Shown: in pieces, positions 10,601 through 22,887 of the stretch
Layout: every line of letters begins with the position of its first letter
How positions within the stretch are numbered: the stretch's first letter is position 1
Source: Epiperipatus broadwayi
Taxonomy: Eukaryota > Onychophora > Udeonychophora > Euonychophora > Peripatidae
Direction of reading: 5' to 3'
Assembly: GCA_028023455.1 (NCBI GenBank)
Contig: JAQFVV010006203.1
Span: 10,576,876-10,640,875, forward strand
DNA: 64,000 bases
Translations under genes and position numbers: made by a program
Notes under the pieces: model-generated
What the model was told of the DNA's origin: nothing
The model's input: the letters and a program-made list of their open reading frames with translations, nothing else
Database searches by the model: none

Positions 10601-12860
10601 TTCGATCGCTCAACGTCTTACGAACTCTTCGAACAATAAAGTCATTCGAATATTTCTTTTTTTTTTAAAAAAATTTAACAAATGATTTTTTTTTTTTAAT
10701 AATCTTGTAATATTTTTTACTATCTATATATTTTCTAAATTTAGACAAAGCAAGACGAGCTCAACTCTCGTCCAATACAATTTAATCTGCACACACTCTT
10801 CCATTGAATCATTTATGCAAATATCTTCTTGATGAAAAAAAAAACAGCCTTAAATAGCTAACTCGTTATTATATACCATCTAATTTCCGATGTCAATGCG
10901 GCGAAGATTAGTGAAAAAGAAGTCATTTTATCAGTCGATTAGCCGGCAAAAGTTCGAATTTTTCTCTGGTTGTTTACTTTTTAAATTAAGAATGATTAGA
11001 TATCCATTTACCAACCGCTAATAAGATGATCAACTAGTTAGCTAAATTTGCTTGGAAATCCGCAGCTATTTAAAAAATCTCGAAGTTCCATTCATAGTTA
11101 AATTTCTGATCATGGACATGATTATTAGCCCTAGTAATCTCTATACGACAAAATCATCATGGGCTCAGTACCCATGAGGATAACATTTTTCTCTCTAAAA
11201 GTGATGAATGTAACATATTACAATCAAATTATTATTTTAGAGTCAGTCCAGCTACATTCTAACTAAGCATAATAGTAGCTAGATACCAGTAATTGGTGGA
11301 TGGATAGCAAGGCTGATAATGAGACAGCGACCAGAATAAAAACTCAAAATACTTAGATATATATATACAAATAATAGAAAAATGTTGAATTCTATGAAAA
11401 TGAGCCATCTAAATGTCATAATTTGCAACAAAAGATTATGAGTTCAAATGCTAATGAAAGAATGATTTTTTTACAAACTAGTTTAATTTAGGATAGAAAA
11501 TAATTATATATATTATACCCTCATGTAACATAATTTGATTCCTCAAGCATGGCTTATCATTAATATAAAAATGCTTTCTAATATGGAGCCTCAATAAACT
11601 TATACTCCTGAGAGGAAAAAGCACCTGCTTTGAGAATTACACCCATTGAAGTAAGATATTTAATATTCGTAGAAAGCAAGTGCTGGCAAATCTTACTAAT
11701 AATGTTAAGCTTATATTTCTGAGGCACATAAGGCTTATGTGACACTGAAAATTATACTCAAAGAAACAAGATGTTTAATTGTATTGTTAGTAAATACACA
11801 TCAATAGTTCTTATATACTATGTTTAATATTTGTGAGATAATTTTAGAGTTCAAGGAAAAAAAAAATTATAATAGATCTGTAACTTGATGGGTGTGATAA
11901 ACAGATTTAAATAAAATGTAATGATCCAATGGACAATCTAGCATTTTAAAACCATTGCTTAGTTTTTTTTGTTGGTTATATTAAAAGTGTTGTTTGAAAG
12001 AAGAAAGACAATTTTCTTGAAAAAATTTTTGTTGAAATATGAAATAAATAATTGTAAAGATTTATTTTAAGTGCATTTTTATTTTCAAGAGTCATTGGAA
12101 TAGTACATGTAAAGGAATTTGTCATTATATTTGCCCCAGTGGATATAAGCAAATTTTGATAAAAAGGCAGGTGATCAATATCTGTGATTATCAATAAAAT
12201 GTAAATACAGAAGCTTAATTCCTGGTTTATGTTTATATTTGTTAAGAATTTTTGTTTGTTTTGATGCATTATATTTAATGAATCCAGTTTATGGTCATGC
12301 AATATTGAATGTTATTAGAGAAATATATTACTGATAATGCACTAATTATCACGAGTTTGTAAAGAGAATCTTGTCAAAAATTTTAATCCCCTTTGTAAAT
12401 AACTTTACCATTGATGAGTTTGACATGGAATCTATTGGATATGATTGGAAAAGAAAATTTTGAAAAATAGTGATATATGATGAAAGCTGAAAATAGAGTA
12501 TGATGAAATAAACCAATACATATGAGATGAAATGAAAGATCTTTCCATAGGATAATTTAATGTTGGGGAAGGCCTAATAGAATATAATAAAAATTATTTA
12601 ATTGATTAATATTTATAGTTTTTTTAAAAAAGAGAGAGAAATGTAAGAAGAGAAAGTACAAACTCATTTAGAAATATATTTAGTTCTTAGTGGAAGTGAT
12701 AGTTTATGAGGATGTAGATTTCATTTTGTGAAAACATTAGTAGATCATTGTTTTAATAAATTATGGAAGAAATAAAGGTAGATTTTAGAACCAATATCTT
12801 AGAAACAAGAAATAATCACAGAAGTAGAAAATCTATCCCAATGATGTGTCACTTTAATCA
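7665..12860. other. Long AT-rich stretch without recognised genes
   Basis: About 5.2 kb with no supported gene. The open frames at 9289-9483, 10311-10613 and 11976-12302 have no domain, no splice context and a composition expected of random AT-rich DNA. A degenerate tRNA-like stretch is entered at 10528-10600. There is a G-rich run near 10480 and a short (TA)n near 8740. Confidence 0.55.
10528..10600 (+). repeat. Possible degenerate tRNA-like SINE head
   Basis: GCTCTGTGAGTTTAATGCAA followed, about 45 bases on, by GGATTCTAGGATCGATTTCG resembles the spacing of pol III A and B boxes in tRNA-derived SINEs, and is similar in arrangement to 19893-19965. The match is weak and no body or tail was recognised. 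Confidence 0.3.
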
Positions 12861-13800
12861 GATAATGGTAATATTAAAGCAAATGCAGTAAACACAAGAA
12901 CAAATGCAAAAAGACATAAAGAAAGATCTGCAAGGACAATAACAAATGCAACAAAGTTTTAAGATATTTGCAAATAAAATAATGAAAATATATCAGAATT
13001 TGGGGGATATAAATAAAATGATTATCAAATAATGAACAAACCTTCAATAGATACAATTGAAAAGAGAAATTAAAATTAGAGAAATAGATAAAGTGAAACA
13101 AATAAAGGAAGATGGCAAACAAAATAAAACAGAATTGAAAAATGCTGTAGAAATGAGCACAATTTATCTTGAATAAAATAGAATTAAATGAAAGGAACAC
13201 AGATGAGTTAGCAATATTAGAAAATAAAATAATGCTTGTTGAAAAAGCAGTGACAATAGATAATAAGAAACTAATAAACAGATTAGATCAATCCAAAGAA
13301 AATCCAGTCTTTAAAAGATGTAAAGGAGAAAGAAAAGGATTTTAATATAACAATGAAGGAGCTTAAAAATTAAGTAAATAACATTCAAGAACGAGTTTAT
13401 ATTAACTATAAAACTTTAGAGAATAAATCAGGTTAAATACAAAAATATGTAGTAGTTGACAGAACTTCAAAACATATTGAAATTATAGAATCTAAAAGTA
13501 AAATTGATATGGTTGAAGTAGAGGTTGATGAATTTGAAGTGACAATGATAGAGGGCATTAAAAATCATGTAAATAATACTCGAGAACAAAGTTAAATCTA
13601 CAATACAATCTTAGAGAATAAAATAAAATGGAAACAGAATTAATACTTGACAAGAGTTTCAAAAGATGCTGAAATTACAGAACAGTGTAAAAATAAAACT
13701 GATTTTATGGATGAGTTAAAAATTGTTAAATCTGAACTTGAAGAAAAGGTATTGGAAAAAATATCACAAGTATAAAGAGAAATACATAGTAAATGTTGAA
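12861..13800 (+). pseudogene. Degraded coiled-coil, gag-like coding remnant
   Basis: One plus-strand frame gives recognisable protein-like blocks broken by many stops: VILKQMQ, TQEQMQKDIKKDLQGQ and then KQIKEDGKQNKTELKNAVE (12865-13150). After a frameshift come DELAILENKIMLVEKAV and NKKLINRLDQSKENP (13200-13300), then VDEFEVTMIEGIKNHVNN (13520-13580) and FMDELKIVKSELEEKVLEKI (13700-13765). Heptad spacing of Leu, Ile and Val with Lys/Glu/Gln-rich surfaces points to a long coiled coil. A 195-base (65-codon) internal repeat is visible: GTAAATAACATTCAAGAACG at 13374 matches GTAAATAATACTCGAGAACA at 13569. Coiled-coil gag-like leaders of this kind occur upstream of some invertebrate Gypsy or BEL elements, but no capsid, zinc knuckle or pol is seen here. 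A dead host coiled-coil gene is the alternative. Confidence 0.45.
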
Positions 13801-15710
13801 ATAGAAGTTAATTAATCATGATCAATTTCAAAAAGCACAAATTTACTTTTTAAAAAAGATGATAAGTTTTCTCTAGAGAGCAGAGAAGTACTAACAGATA
13901 GCTATCAAGATATAGTGGAAAACATAAAAAGTAAAACAAATTAGAAGTAAAATATGGCAGAAAATGAGTAATGCAAAATGATGAAACAGAAACTTTACAT
14001 TATATAAAAGTATTAAGATATGAAGAGATATTTCACAAGAATGAAGAGGTAGAATAAGAATATCAACATATAGGAAAAATTGATATGTTGATAGAAATAA
14101 AATATTTGGATAACCAAACAGCAGTAATGTTCAAGGATAGCAGAAAATAGATGAAGGTAAAATAAAAAATGGGAAGCATTTGCAAAGATGGGAAATATAT
14201 CATATATTTTACAAGTTTGTTCAAAGGTAAAAAATGTTATTTTTTGGCATATTCTAAGTCTATCAACAGAAAACATTTATTTGGTAGTCATAGGCTTAAA
14301 GCTGTAAATCAGGTATAGAGACAAACTATGCTAAATTCCAAACCTAAAATATAGCAATGGTATACAAGTTATGATTCATGTTGACTGAGTTATTCAGCAT
14401 TCTTTGTGAATTCAAAAGGATCATACACGTCTAGTTTAAAAAATGTTTATTATTAATATATTTTTGATGTTAATGTTGTATATCAGTAAGATGATAGACA
14501 TATAAAAGGTAAACAAGAGAAATTATTATAAAGAATAGAAGAGATTAAAAGAAACTAGACATTAATGCTCAATAAATAATTTTAATGAATAACTGTTTTC
14601 TTTATTTTTTTCTCAAAGAAATGGGAAATGAAGCAGGTAATAAAAATGAGTCTAATAAGGGAGTCAATAATATAAAAAAAAATGAAAGTAAACAAAATAA
14701 ATCTTAAGATATTTACTGTAAGGTAATTAATTCATACAATTTTGTTACTGATAAATAATAGTTAAATTTATCTTGACTATGAACAGAAAATATGATCCTA
14801 AGAAGGATGAACATGCATGTGTGCATATAAATGTATACACATGCAAACAAATCAACATAATTATTTTATTATAAACAATTAATGATTGATCTTGGTAATA
14901 TAAAACAATAAAAAAAAATCAATCTGATTATCGTTATTTTTAAGAAAAAGTTATTTCTTTTCATTTATAATATTTAGTTTTGTTCGATAGGACTTTGTTG
15001 GAATGCTGGGAAAAATTCTAAATTTTAATACTGTCTTATATGAGGAAAGCAGGAAAGTAATATATAGAGAATAATTGAGATTATTATAGTGAAAAGTAGA
15101 AATATCTCAGAACTGATAATAAAACATATATATGTATTTAAATTTATCATTAAAATGAATTTCTGAACAAAAGTAAGGGGAATCTATTTCCCTCTCATTA
15201 GCCTAATTTCAAGGAACTGGACGAATTGATAACTAGATTAAAATTTGAATCTCTCATCATGCAATTGTTTTACTAATTATTCTATTATAGAAAGAATGCA
15301 TAAAATATTAGGAGACATCAATTCAAATAATTATTTCAATCATCAACTAATGCCATTAGAAACATCGTTATTATATCAAAGAAACTACATCAGACTTTGG
15401 CCATGTTCTAAACAATTCGCATTCATACAATTTATAAAAAAAAAATTAGTGATTCAAATGGTAATAGTTTTTTTTTTATTTATTACAAAATGTTACTGAT
15501 AGAAAAATTAAATTTATTAAAATTCTATGAGTAGCATTCAAGAATAATGTTTCATATTTTTTTAAAAATTAACTATTAATCTTTAAAAGAAAAAAAATTC
15601 ATTCTAAAAAAAATATTAAAAAATTATCCAAAATGTTTTCATTGATTGTACATACACACATTTGAATATATGCAATTTGTGGAAAAAAATTACTCTTGAC
15701 ACATGCACTA
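13801..15710. other. AT-rich DNA without genes
   Basis: The A-rich composition of the preceding pseudogene continues to about 14750 and may be more of it, but no blocks can be read. The minus-strand frame at 14013-14276 is a shadow of that composition, and the frame at 15245-15499 has no support. Confidence 0.5.
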
Positions 15711-15950
15711 TTAAATTGACATGCACTCATCCATCAATAAGTATTTTAAAAGCATAAGTAATCACTTATGCATAGAGCCTATTCTTAAATAACCAAACCC
15801 TTATTGACTGTGCTTAAATCAGGGCTTGATCTTAGTATTCTTATTATTATGGTCAATAAGAGTTACTTTATGTAAGAAAAGGCTCTAAGCATAAGTGGAT
15901 CACTTATGCTTTTAAAATACTTAATGACAGTCAAATGTGTGTCAATTTAA
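15711..15950. mobile_element. Hairpin MITE bounded by TTAA
   Basis: The ends TTAAATTGACATGCACTCAT (15711) and, inverted from 15950, TTAAATTGACACACATTTGA are terminal inverted repeats. The match continues inward through AAGTATTTTAAAAGCATAAG and CACTTATGC to GAGCC, giving arms of about 90 bases around a 50-base centre. It lacks coding capacity. TTAA at both outer edges would fit a TTAA-targeting (piggyBac-type) origin, but TTAA may simply be part of the inverted repeat in this AT-rich setting. Confidence 0.7.
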
Positions 15951-17034
15951 TATCACATTTATAAAGAGTTTTTTTTCTACAAAATTACATATATATGAAT
16001 TGCTATTGTAGTGGAACAGGTCTTGGTCTTGCATAGTGGTATACTTGGTAGGTCATCAGTGGATCAGAAAGCATATCTAGGGTTCATAAACTTCTACTCA
16101 TATCCACTCCGATCTCAATCCTATGAGATGACAAGTTAGCATACAAACCTACATCACTCTTCTCCACCCATACATTCCATTTGTCTTAGAATTTGAGCTT
16201 AGGGAGAATATGCATATTCTACTTCAGGAAATATTTATATTACTATCTTTATTGCATGAGTGTGTGATGAATTGGTAAATGAATAAAAAAAATGCAAACG
16301 ACCATCTTTAATTTGAAATATGTTTAACAAATTTATTCATAGTTATTACAATTTTTTTTAACAAGGAATTATAAATATAAACAATAGCAATTAGTTCATT
16401 TAGATATTTGACTATTCTTTGATCCATACTGTCAATATATTCCTATTCTTTTCCCCTCAAAGAGTAATCAATTATTCAATATCAATACGATAAAAAAAAA
16501 TTTAAACTTATTATTTGTATATAAACTTGCTTGCTGATTTGGAATTTAGTAAAATCATAATTCTTTTGTCTCCAACATATTTATTGATTGATTCATTTTA
16601 TACAGTGTGATGATGATTATTTGATCCCCTTTCTATTATAATTTATTTCTATAATGATAGAAAAGACCATTCATGCTAGAAGTTTTTAATCACATGTACT
16701 GAAAAAAACAAGAAAATGACAAAGTGATTAGAATCAGTAAACAAATAACAGTATAACTGTACACATTTGGTATTTAATGTTGGAAAATATAAAGTCTTAC
16801 CTCTAACCCTGGTGATGATCAAATTAATCTGCAAGCAAGTTCATGCCTGATCCTATATTTTATTTCAATTTAAAATTAAGCTAATAATACCCCCCCCCTT
16901 CTAGTATATCAAGAATTTATACCCCCCTCAATCTATGGTAAAGGAAAGAAATAAAAACATAGATACATAAAATTAATCACATGATGTCAACCTAAAATAA
17001 AGAGTCCATAATGGAAAATATCCTAAAAGGATAA
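15951..17034. other. Intergenic DNA, nothing recognised
   Basis: No gene. The stretch 16010-16190 has more balanced composition than its surroundings and may be an old repeat fragment, but I could not match it to a family. Confidence 0.5.
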
Positions 17035-17310
17035 TGTGTCTTTATTTCTACAGTTCATGATCCAATTACTTGAGTTTGAATGCTTTGGAACAGGCATGAT
17101 ACTTATCTGAAACTTCTCTCTTCCATATAGCATGCCTTGAGTTGTTAAATTTACTTCTTCACATCCAAGTAGTAAAGTTGGTAGTGCCTTCAGCATAGAT
17201 GAGTAAATGCTGTTTCAAGTCCAATTCAGTTTTGGCAGTTACAGCTCCATGGGGACCAATCTGTTCCCATGAAGTAACTTTACTCTTAGCAGTGCATGGC
17301 TATATATGTC
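17035..17310 (-). pseudogene. Possible decayed coding fragment of unknown family
   Basis: On the minus strand, two overlapping frames read like protein: KSKVTSWEQIGPHGAVTAKT, then ELDLKQHLLIYAEGTTNFTT, and after a frameshift near 17165 EEVNLTTQGMLYGREKFQIS followed by MPVPKHSNSSNWIMN. Base composition is more balanced than the flanks. A GAAATAAAG with a polyadenylation-signal look follows just downstream (near 17040), which would fit a dead retrocopy. I do not recognise the protein, there is no intact frame, and chance cannot be excluded. Confidence 0.25.
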
Positions 17311-18303
17311 TATATATGTAGTTGATCAAAATCTTTTGAGTTTGTTGAATAGCTAGACATTGAACTATTGCGAATCTCAAGTTGGAGTTGGTATAACTCT
17401 CTGGCTAAAAATTGAAAATATTCTTGAACTATCAAATAAATTTAAAGCTATTTCTGGGATTTGTAATTTAAAATCCATTAGTTTGATGAATTTAAATCTA
17501 TCTGCTTTTATTTTAGCTCTTATCTGTCTTCAACGAGATATTCTCATGTAGTTTTACTTTGAAGGTTGCAGATCTTTCTTTTCAAACAACAAGTTCAATT
17601 GTGGCTCACCAAGTATACATGTTGAATAATCAACAAATTTTTCATCTGATTTTTGGAAAGGTCATTTGTATGTATATATTGCCGATCACCAAAACAAGGT
17701 TTTTTTTTAAGTGTTGCTCTTTAAAAATAGAAAGTTTGATGTCATGCATGGACTTGATTATTTATATCATGTGTTACGATTTATATATATGTATGTTGGA
17801 TTAATAATTTTAAAAATGTATTTATTACTTCCTTCCTTTATGTTTTGATGATTTTATCGCTTGCGTCTAAATTTTGACCATCTTTTTTCTTATATGTGTT
17901 AAACTATAGTTAATGAAAGGTTTTTTTAATAAAGATAAGTATAAATATTTAAGTTTTACAGATTAAATTTAGGTTATGAACTTTATCATGTTTGTTTATA
18001 TTTTAATTATATAAACAATTAAGTATTGTCTAATCTAAAATGCTTGTGAACATTTTTATTTTTCATGAGTTCATTTTATTTGGGTAACATTTTCTTTATA
18101 CATACAACTTTCATTACATTATATGTAGTGAATATTGTTATTGTAGGTAATGGTGTTGAAGGAGATAAGGGTGTTTAATGGTCCTTGGTGAGATTAAGAT
18201 CACATCTTACACTATATGATTATTTATTACATTTGAATATATGTAAGTTTTCAAGAGATAATTAAGAATAAGTATACACATTTAATCGTTTTATACTTGT
18301 ATG
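17311..18303. other. AT-rich DNA without genes
   Basis: Two open frames (17360-17551 and 17559-17804) have no recognisable domain, and their codon use follows background composition. Not annotated as genes. Confidence 0.55.
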
Positions 18304-18565
18304 TTAATAAACATCACATGATCATTTCTTATGTTTGCTTAAAACTGTTATTAAAACAGGCAAAAACTCATTATATGTATTGCAACACAGAAAGCTAGAG
18401 TAATCAATGGAAGACCATAAGCCAGAAACTAGTGTGGGGATATTGGATGAGTAGGCACTAGATGGGGATTTTATGCACAAGCCTTCTAGCATCCATTGAT
18501 TACTCTAGCTTGCTATATAGCAATACGTATATAGTGAGTTTTTGCCTGTTTTAATTACTTGTATG
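18304..18565. mobile_element. Palindromic fold-back element, family F, copy 2
   Basis: The left end AATAAACATCACATGATCAT, then CTGTTATTAAAACAGGCAAA, matches the left end of copy 1. The right half GGGGATTTTATGCACAAGCC, then TAGTGAGTTTTTGCCTGTTT, is the inverted arm. This is the short form: most of the central GATGAAGGCC segment is deleted from the left arm. Confidence 0.75.
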
Positions 18566-21540
18566 TTATTTATGATCTGTAAAATAAGTGCATATGGTAG
18601 TAAAAGCAACAGTACACATTTCCAAATATCAATTTTTTAATGCATAATATTAATTTTCAACCAATCATGCACATATCAAAATTAAGATGGAAGAATAATA
18701 GTGTTATTCTTTGAATAAAATAAACTTCATTTCACTGGGTAGATTTTTTATTATTTATACTTTGGCAAATATATATTAGACTGTCATAACCTTTATGATT
18801 TATTTATTTACTTCATTAATTGTTAAAGAAGGTTCGTATAGGGTTATATTAAATTTTGAGAGAATTGAGATCTTGACATTTTAAGTTAAACAGATGTATT
18901 ATTGTATGTGTTGTGTAAGGTTAGAGAAACGTATTTTAAAAATCATTGCAATAATATTGCTGATGAATGTAGCAGTATTTATTTATATGTCAAATAGAAT
19001 ATAAGTATAAAAAACAAATTAAAGCAAAGTGAAAAAAGTATGTGTTCTTGATAATATTAAGATGTTTTCCACTTCAAAAATAAAATGAAATGGTATGATA
19101 AGGCAAATATTTTATAAAGTATTTGGGAGATATATTTATCCAGTGGAATTTATAAAAAGTATTACAAGTATTAATTTGAAATAGTCATATAAAATCTATG
19201 CTCAAGTTCATAAAGGAAATAATTAATACAGGTAAACAAACACACAATGATAATTAGAATGCATAGTCAAAATGTGTTACTGTTTTGCAAATATTTCAAA
19301 TTTGTCTTAAACGTGTGCATGAATTTTAATAGTGGGGCATGGATTTATTCACCACTCATACAAATAAGTTTCTATATATTTAAAAAGATGTACAAGTACA
19401 TTTTTAGATAAGGAAAATAATAAAAATTTCAAGATAAATAAAATGAGTTTAGATGTTGATCACAATAAAAAAAAGTATACTATTATATATATGGTGGTCC
19501 TTATTTTATTTTGGATTTGATAAATATCTTGAGTGCCAGATGTTCTGATGGGTTTATAAACATAATTAAAATTTTGCAGGTGTTCTTGCCATAAGAGCTA
19601 ATTTGATGAGAATAAGATTTAGTAGTCTTAGTATGCATTGAGTAAATATCTTGATTTGCAAGGTGCTCATAAATTGCAAATGGTTGCAAATTGGGATGTT
19701 TTGTAATTCATGCTTTCTGAGTAAACCAAATAAGTAGTATTCTTTTATTTGCATGTATTCCATTACTATGTATAAATTCTCATAAATGATATTTGTTTGT
19801 ATGTAATGTGAAAATAATAATTATGGTCTTGCTTATATTATTTATTTGCTGTATGGGGAAAAACTTATTTATGCTCATTTAAAAATATAAAGCCTCTCAT
19901 AGTTTAGTGCAGTAATAGAGTTGTGGATTCTAAATCTCAAGATCTCTGGATCACAGCTGTAGCTTCATTTTCATTGTTCAAATTTCTTATGAACTCCCCG
20001 TCAATAAATCACTGGATTACTCCCTCAAATTTATGGTGCACGTTTAACTACTAAGATGCTAGAACAAACTAAGAAGTTACAAATCAATGGCAGACTCCAT
20101 TTTTTTATTGACTAAACTGCCTTAGTGCAGAGAACATAGGTAAAGGTAGAATTCATTAAACAGACTAATTACAATACGTTTTTTTAAAAACATTCATTAA
20201 TATATATTAATGATTGCTTCTGTATAAAATGTTTCCCTTCAAATTTTGTACCTATATTGTATAGATTGATTGAACCTTGAACTTTTCCACCTTACCATTC
20301 AAAAAAAATATAAATTCAAATCAGTCAAAGATTTTAATTCAAATCAATCTGCTTGAATAAAAACTCAGTTGCCAAGCCAATTAATTAAGTGCTGTGCCAA
20401 GACTAACCGATATTGGATAAAATTTAATGGTAAACCATAAATTCAGGAACTGTTTTGATCTCCTTAATTGCAATGAAAGCTACAATGTCTTTTTTTATCA
20501 CATCAAGGTTTATTTAACCATCTTAAATTATTATGAATGCTTTATACTTAAACAAAGTGTATATACTCATTTAATGATCAAATTAGTTAGAGGTTGAATT
20601 AAGGATTTGATGGATTTCTTAATCTAAACAACTCAAATTATAATGAAATCTTCATTCTTGTCCTAAAAGTATGTAATATAAAAGGATATTTCTGCATTTA
20701 CTGATAAAAAATTGAATATTGAACTAAAACTACTGACAGAGTTCACAAATGGTAGTTAGTAAAATGATCTTCAGATATAACTAACTCTGAAAAATCAATA
20801 TATAATGTTTGACCAAGGACATCTCTTGCTGCCTTATAGGATATCATTTTGTTTTAACTAAAGCTAGATTGTTTCAATACAAGCAATCTTTTCCATCACT
20901 TTCTATGCACTTTAATTTCTTCTCACTTTCTGACTTACATTTCTAATCATTCTCATGCATCTTTGTGCCCTAACTGTGACAATGTTTATGCAACCAGATT
21001 TACATATTTCAATTACACAGCATTTCTTTTGTCTACATCAGCAACTAAATAAATAAAATATAAAAATACTTTATTATTGATAAAACACTTATGAAACACG
21101 ATTTAACAGACTGGATGACCACAGTTTTGATCTTTCACAGGGCAGTAGAATAGATAATGAGCTACTTTGATACTGGAACAGAAGGTTTACTTGGTAAATG
21201 CTTGAATATCATATATGAATGCTTGGAAATCCTTATTGAGGAATCTTCCTGTCTTTTATAAAAAGTAGCTTAAAAAATCCCTTTCATGCAAAATGTATTT
21301 AAGCCATGATGACTGAAGAATTGTTCATTCAAGTGGTAGAAATAATCATATTAGTAATAGTGGAAATAAAGGTAAGCATTTTAATCTCTAATGTAAAGTG
21401 GGAAATATACTTGAAATTGTTTAAGACTTAAACAAAGGGCACAGAAGAATGATATAACTTCATGATAACAATCCTCTTTCACAAATAAAAAATTTAACTG
21501 AATAAATAGACAGCTATAAGTTTATTTTTCGAAAGGCAAT
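18566..21540. other. AT-rich DNA without genes
   Basis: No supported gene. The overlapping minus-strand frames at 19501-19763 are background. A possible tRNA-like stretch is entered at 19893-19965. Confidence 0.55.
19893..19965 (+). repeat. Possible degenerate tRNA-derived SINE head
   Basis: TCTCATAGTTTAGTGCAGTA followed by AGAGTTGTGGATTCTAAATC and then AGATCTCTGGATCA has the order of an A-box-like segment, an anticodon-like segment (TTCTAAATC) and a weak B-box-like segment. No recognisable SINE body follows. Confidence 0.35.
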
Positions 21541-22250
21541 TATGAGAGAAGAGACTGCATAGTGTGAGATTTCCTATTGGAAATGCAACATTCAAAGGCC
21601 AATAATATTAAAAATTGTTTTGGAAAATGGCTCTATATCAATATTAATTCAGAAAATTTAGAGAAAGCTTTTTTAAATCCATATTATTGCATCAATACCA
21701 ATAAAAAATTGAAAATTTCTTTTTGGAGACTTTAATGCATGTGTTAGAAGACATTTAATCTCTAGTTCAAAATTATGGACCTGTTGTTGAATTTTTCACA
21801 ATACATAAACTGAATAATGTAGATTTGGTTTAGTTAAAAAAATGCTATAAAATTCATGCTTCCATGCTCAAAGCATAAGCTTTTTAAGAATTATATCATA
21901 GTTAGATGTCAGCAAATAAAAAAAGCTGATATTACACAAGCACTTACAAGTGCAAACTAATGGACAAATCATAGAATAGAATAGTACTATACATATATAA
22001 ATTCATTAAAACTGACTTTGAATTATTAAGGAATCAGACAGGCTGACAGAGAGACTACTATAATTCAAAGTCTCTCCAACAGACCAATGAAGGGAAAGGC
22101 ATTAATCACCAAGCTTGCCAATTGATGAGTAATGAAACTATGGGATAGTCAAATACCCATTTATTGGCTAATATTGAATGGATAGCTGAGTTGATTAAAA
22201 GTCGACTTCTTAGGAGAAAAAAATTAAATCTCTACAAAATCATTTAATCC
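21541..22250 (+). pseudogene. Second LINE fragment: endonuclease domain remnant
   Basis: Two plus-strand blocks are diagnostic of a LINE APE endonuclease. LFGDFNACVRRH at 21719-21754 corresponds to the family GDFNARVG motif. At 21901-21978 the frame reads VRCQQIKKADITQALTSAN, a stop, then WTNHRI; it corresponds to the conserved region ending in xTDHxL with the catalytic His. Stops and frameshifts elsewhere make it a dead fragment, and no reverse transcriptase was recognised downstream. It differs in wording from the LINE at 602-3560 (whose equivalent is TGSDHQLVR), so it is a different family. Confidence 0.6.
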
Positions 22251-22517
22251 TCAAATACTTCATTAACAGCATTTGTTTGTTAAAATTATGTTTCATCAGC
22301 AGCTATGATAGAAAAGATCTCTTTCTACTGTAATGATTAATAAATGTGTTTTTAAAACAATATCAATATAAAGAAGTTAGCAGGAAAAGGCAAGTAACCA
22401 TTAAAGATGATTAGATGTTCCGAAATTCAATAAAGAGTCATAACACACACACACAATCAAGTAATGAAAACATGAAATTTTATCATTATGATCTCAAGCT
22501 ATCTGTCCCAAATGATA

Positions 22518-22887
22518 TTAAGCATTGAATATCTTTTGGAAAAATTTAACTTTATTTAAATTTTCCAATTACATTTAATTGTTAGTAATAGTACACAGCA
22601 GGTTAATATATATACATTTTGGGTGGTATTATTCTCCTCTCTTTTTCAGGTGCTGATAGCCTGACCAGTGACAGTATTCACATGGGAATCAAACCTGGAC
22701 CTATAGATTCTTTAATATTGAATTTCCCATGCTAAAGCTGCCACTGGTCAGGTCAGCAATATCTGAAGAAGAGACAATACCACTCAAAACATTGTGCATA
22801 TACTAACCTGTGTGTTATTGTTAAAAGCTGAATCTAATTGGAAAATTTAAATAAAGTTAAATTTTTCTAAAGATATTCAATACTTAA
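22518..22887. mobile_element. Head-to-head SINE pair forming a palindrome
   Basis: The left copy (minus strand, about 22518-22737) includes a tRNA-like B box (GGTTTGATTCCCATG, read on minus near 22695) and the body. The right copy (plus, 22738-22887) has only body and tail, starting GCCACTGGTCAGGTCAGCAA. Outer ends are TTAAGCATTGAATATC and its near-perfect inverse GATATTCAATACTTAA. The arms are about 150 bases, and the tRNA-like head of the left copy forms the loop. The family member at 6203-6436 is a single copy of the same sequence. Confidence 0.75.

Noticed and set aside
11560-11720. Inverted repeat around AGCACCTGCTTTGAG
   Set aside because: The arms are short and poorly matched; the 13-base similarity to 43880 is probably chance.
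12874-13200. 108-codon minus-strand frame rich in Phe and Leu
   Set aside because: Shadow of the A-rich, Lys/Glu/Gln-rich plus-strand coiled-coil remnant.
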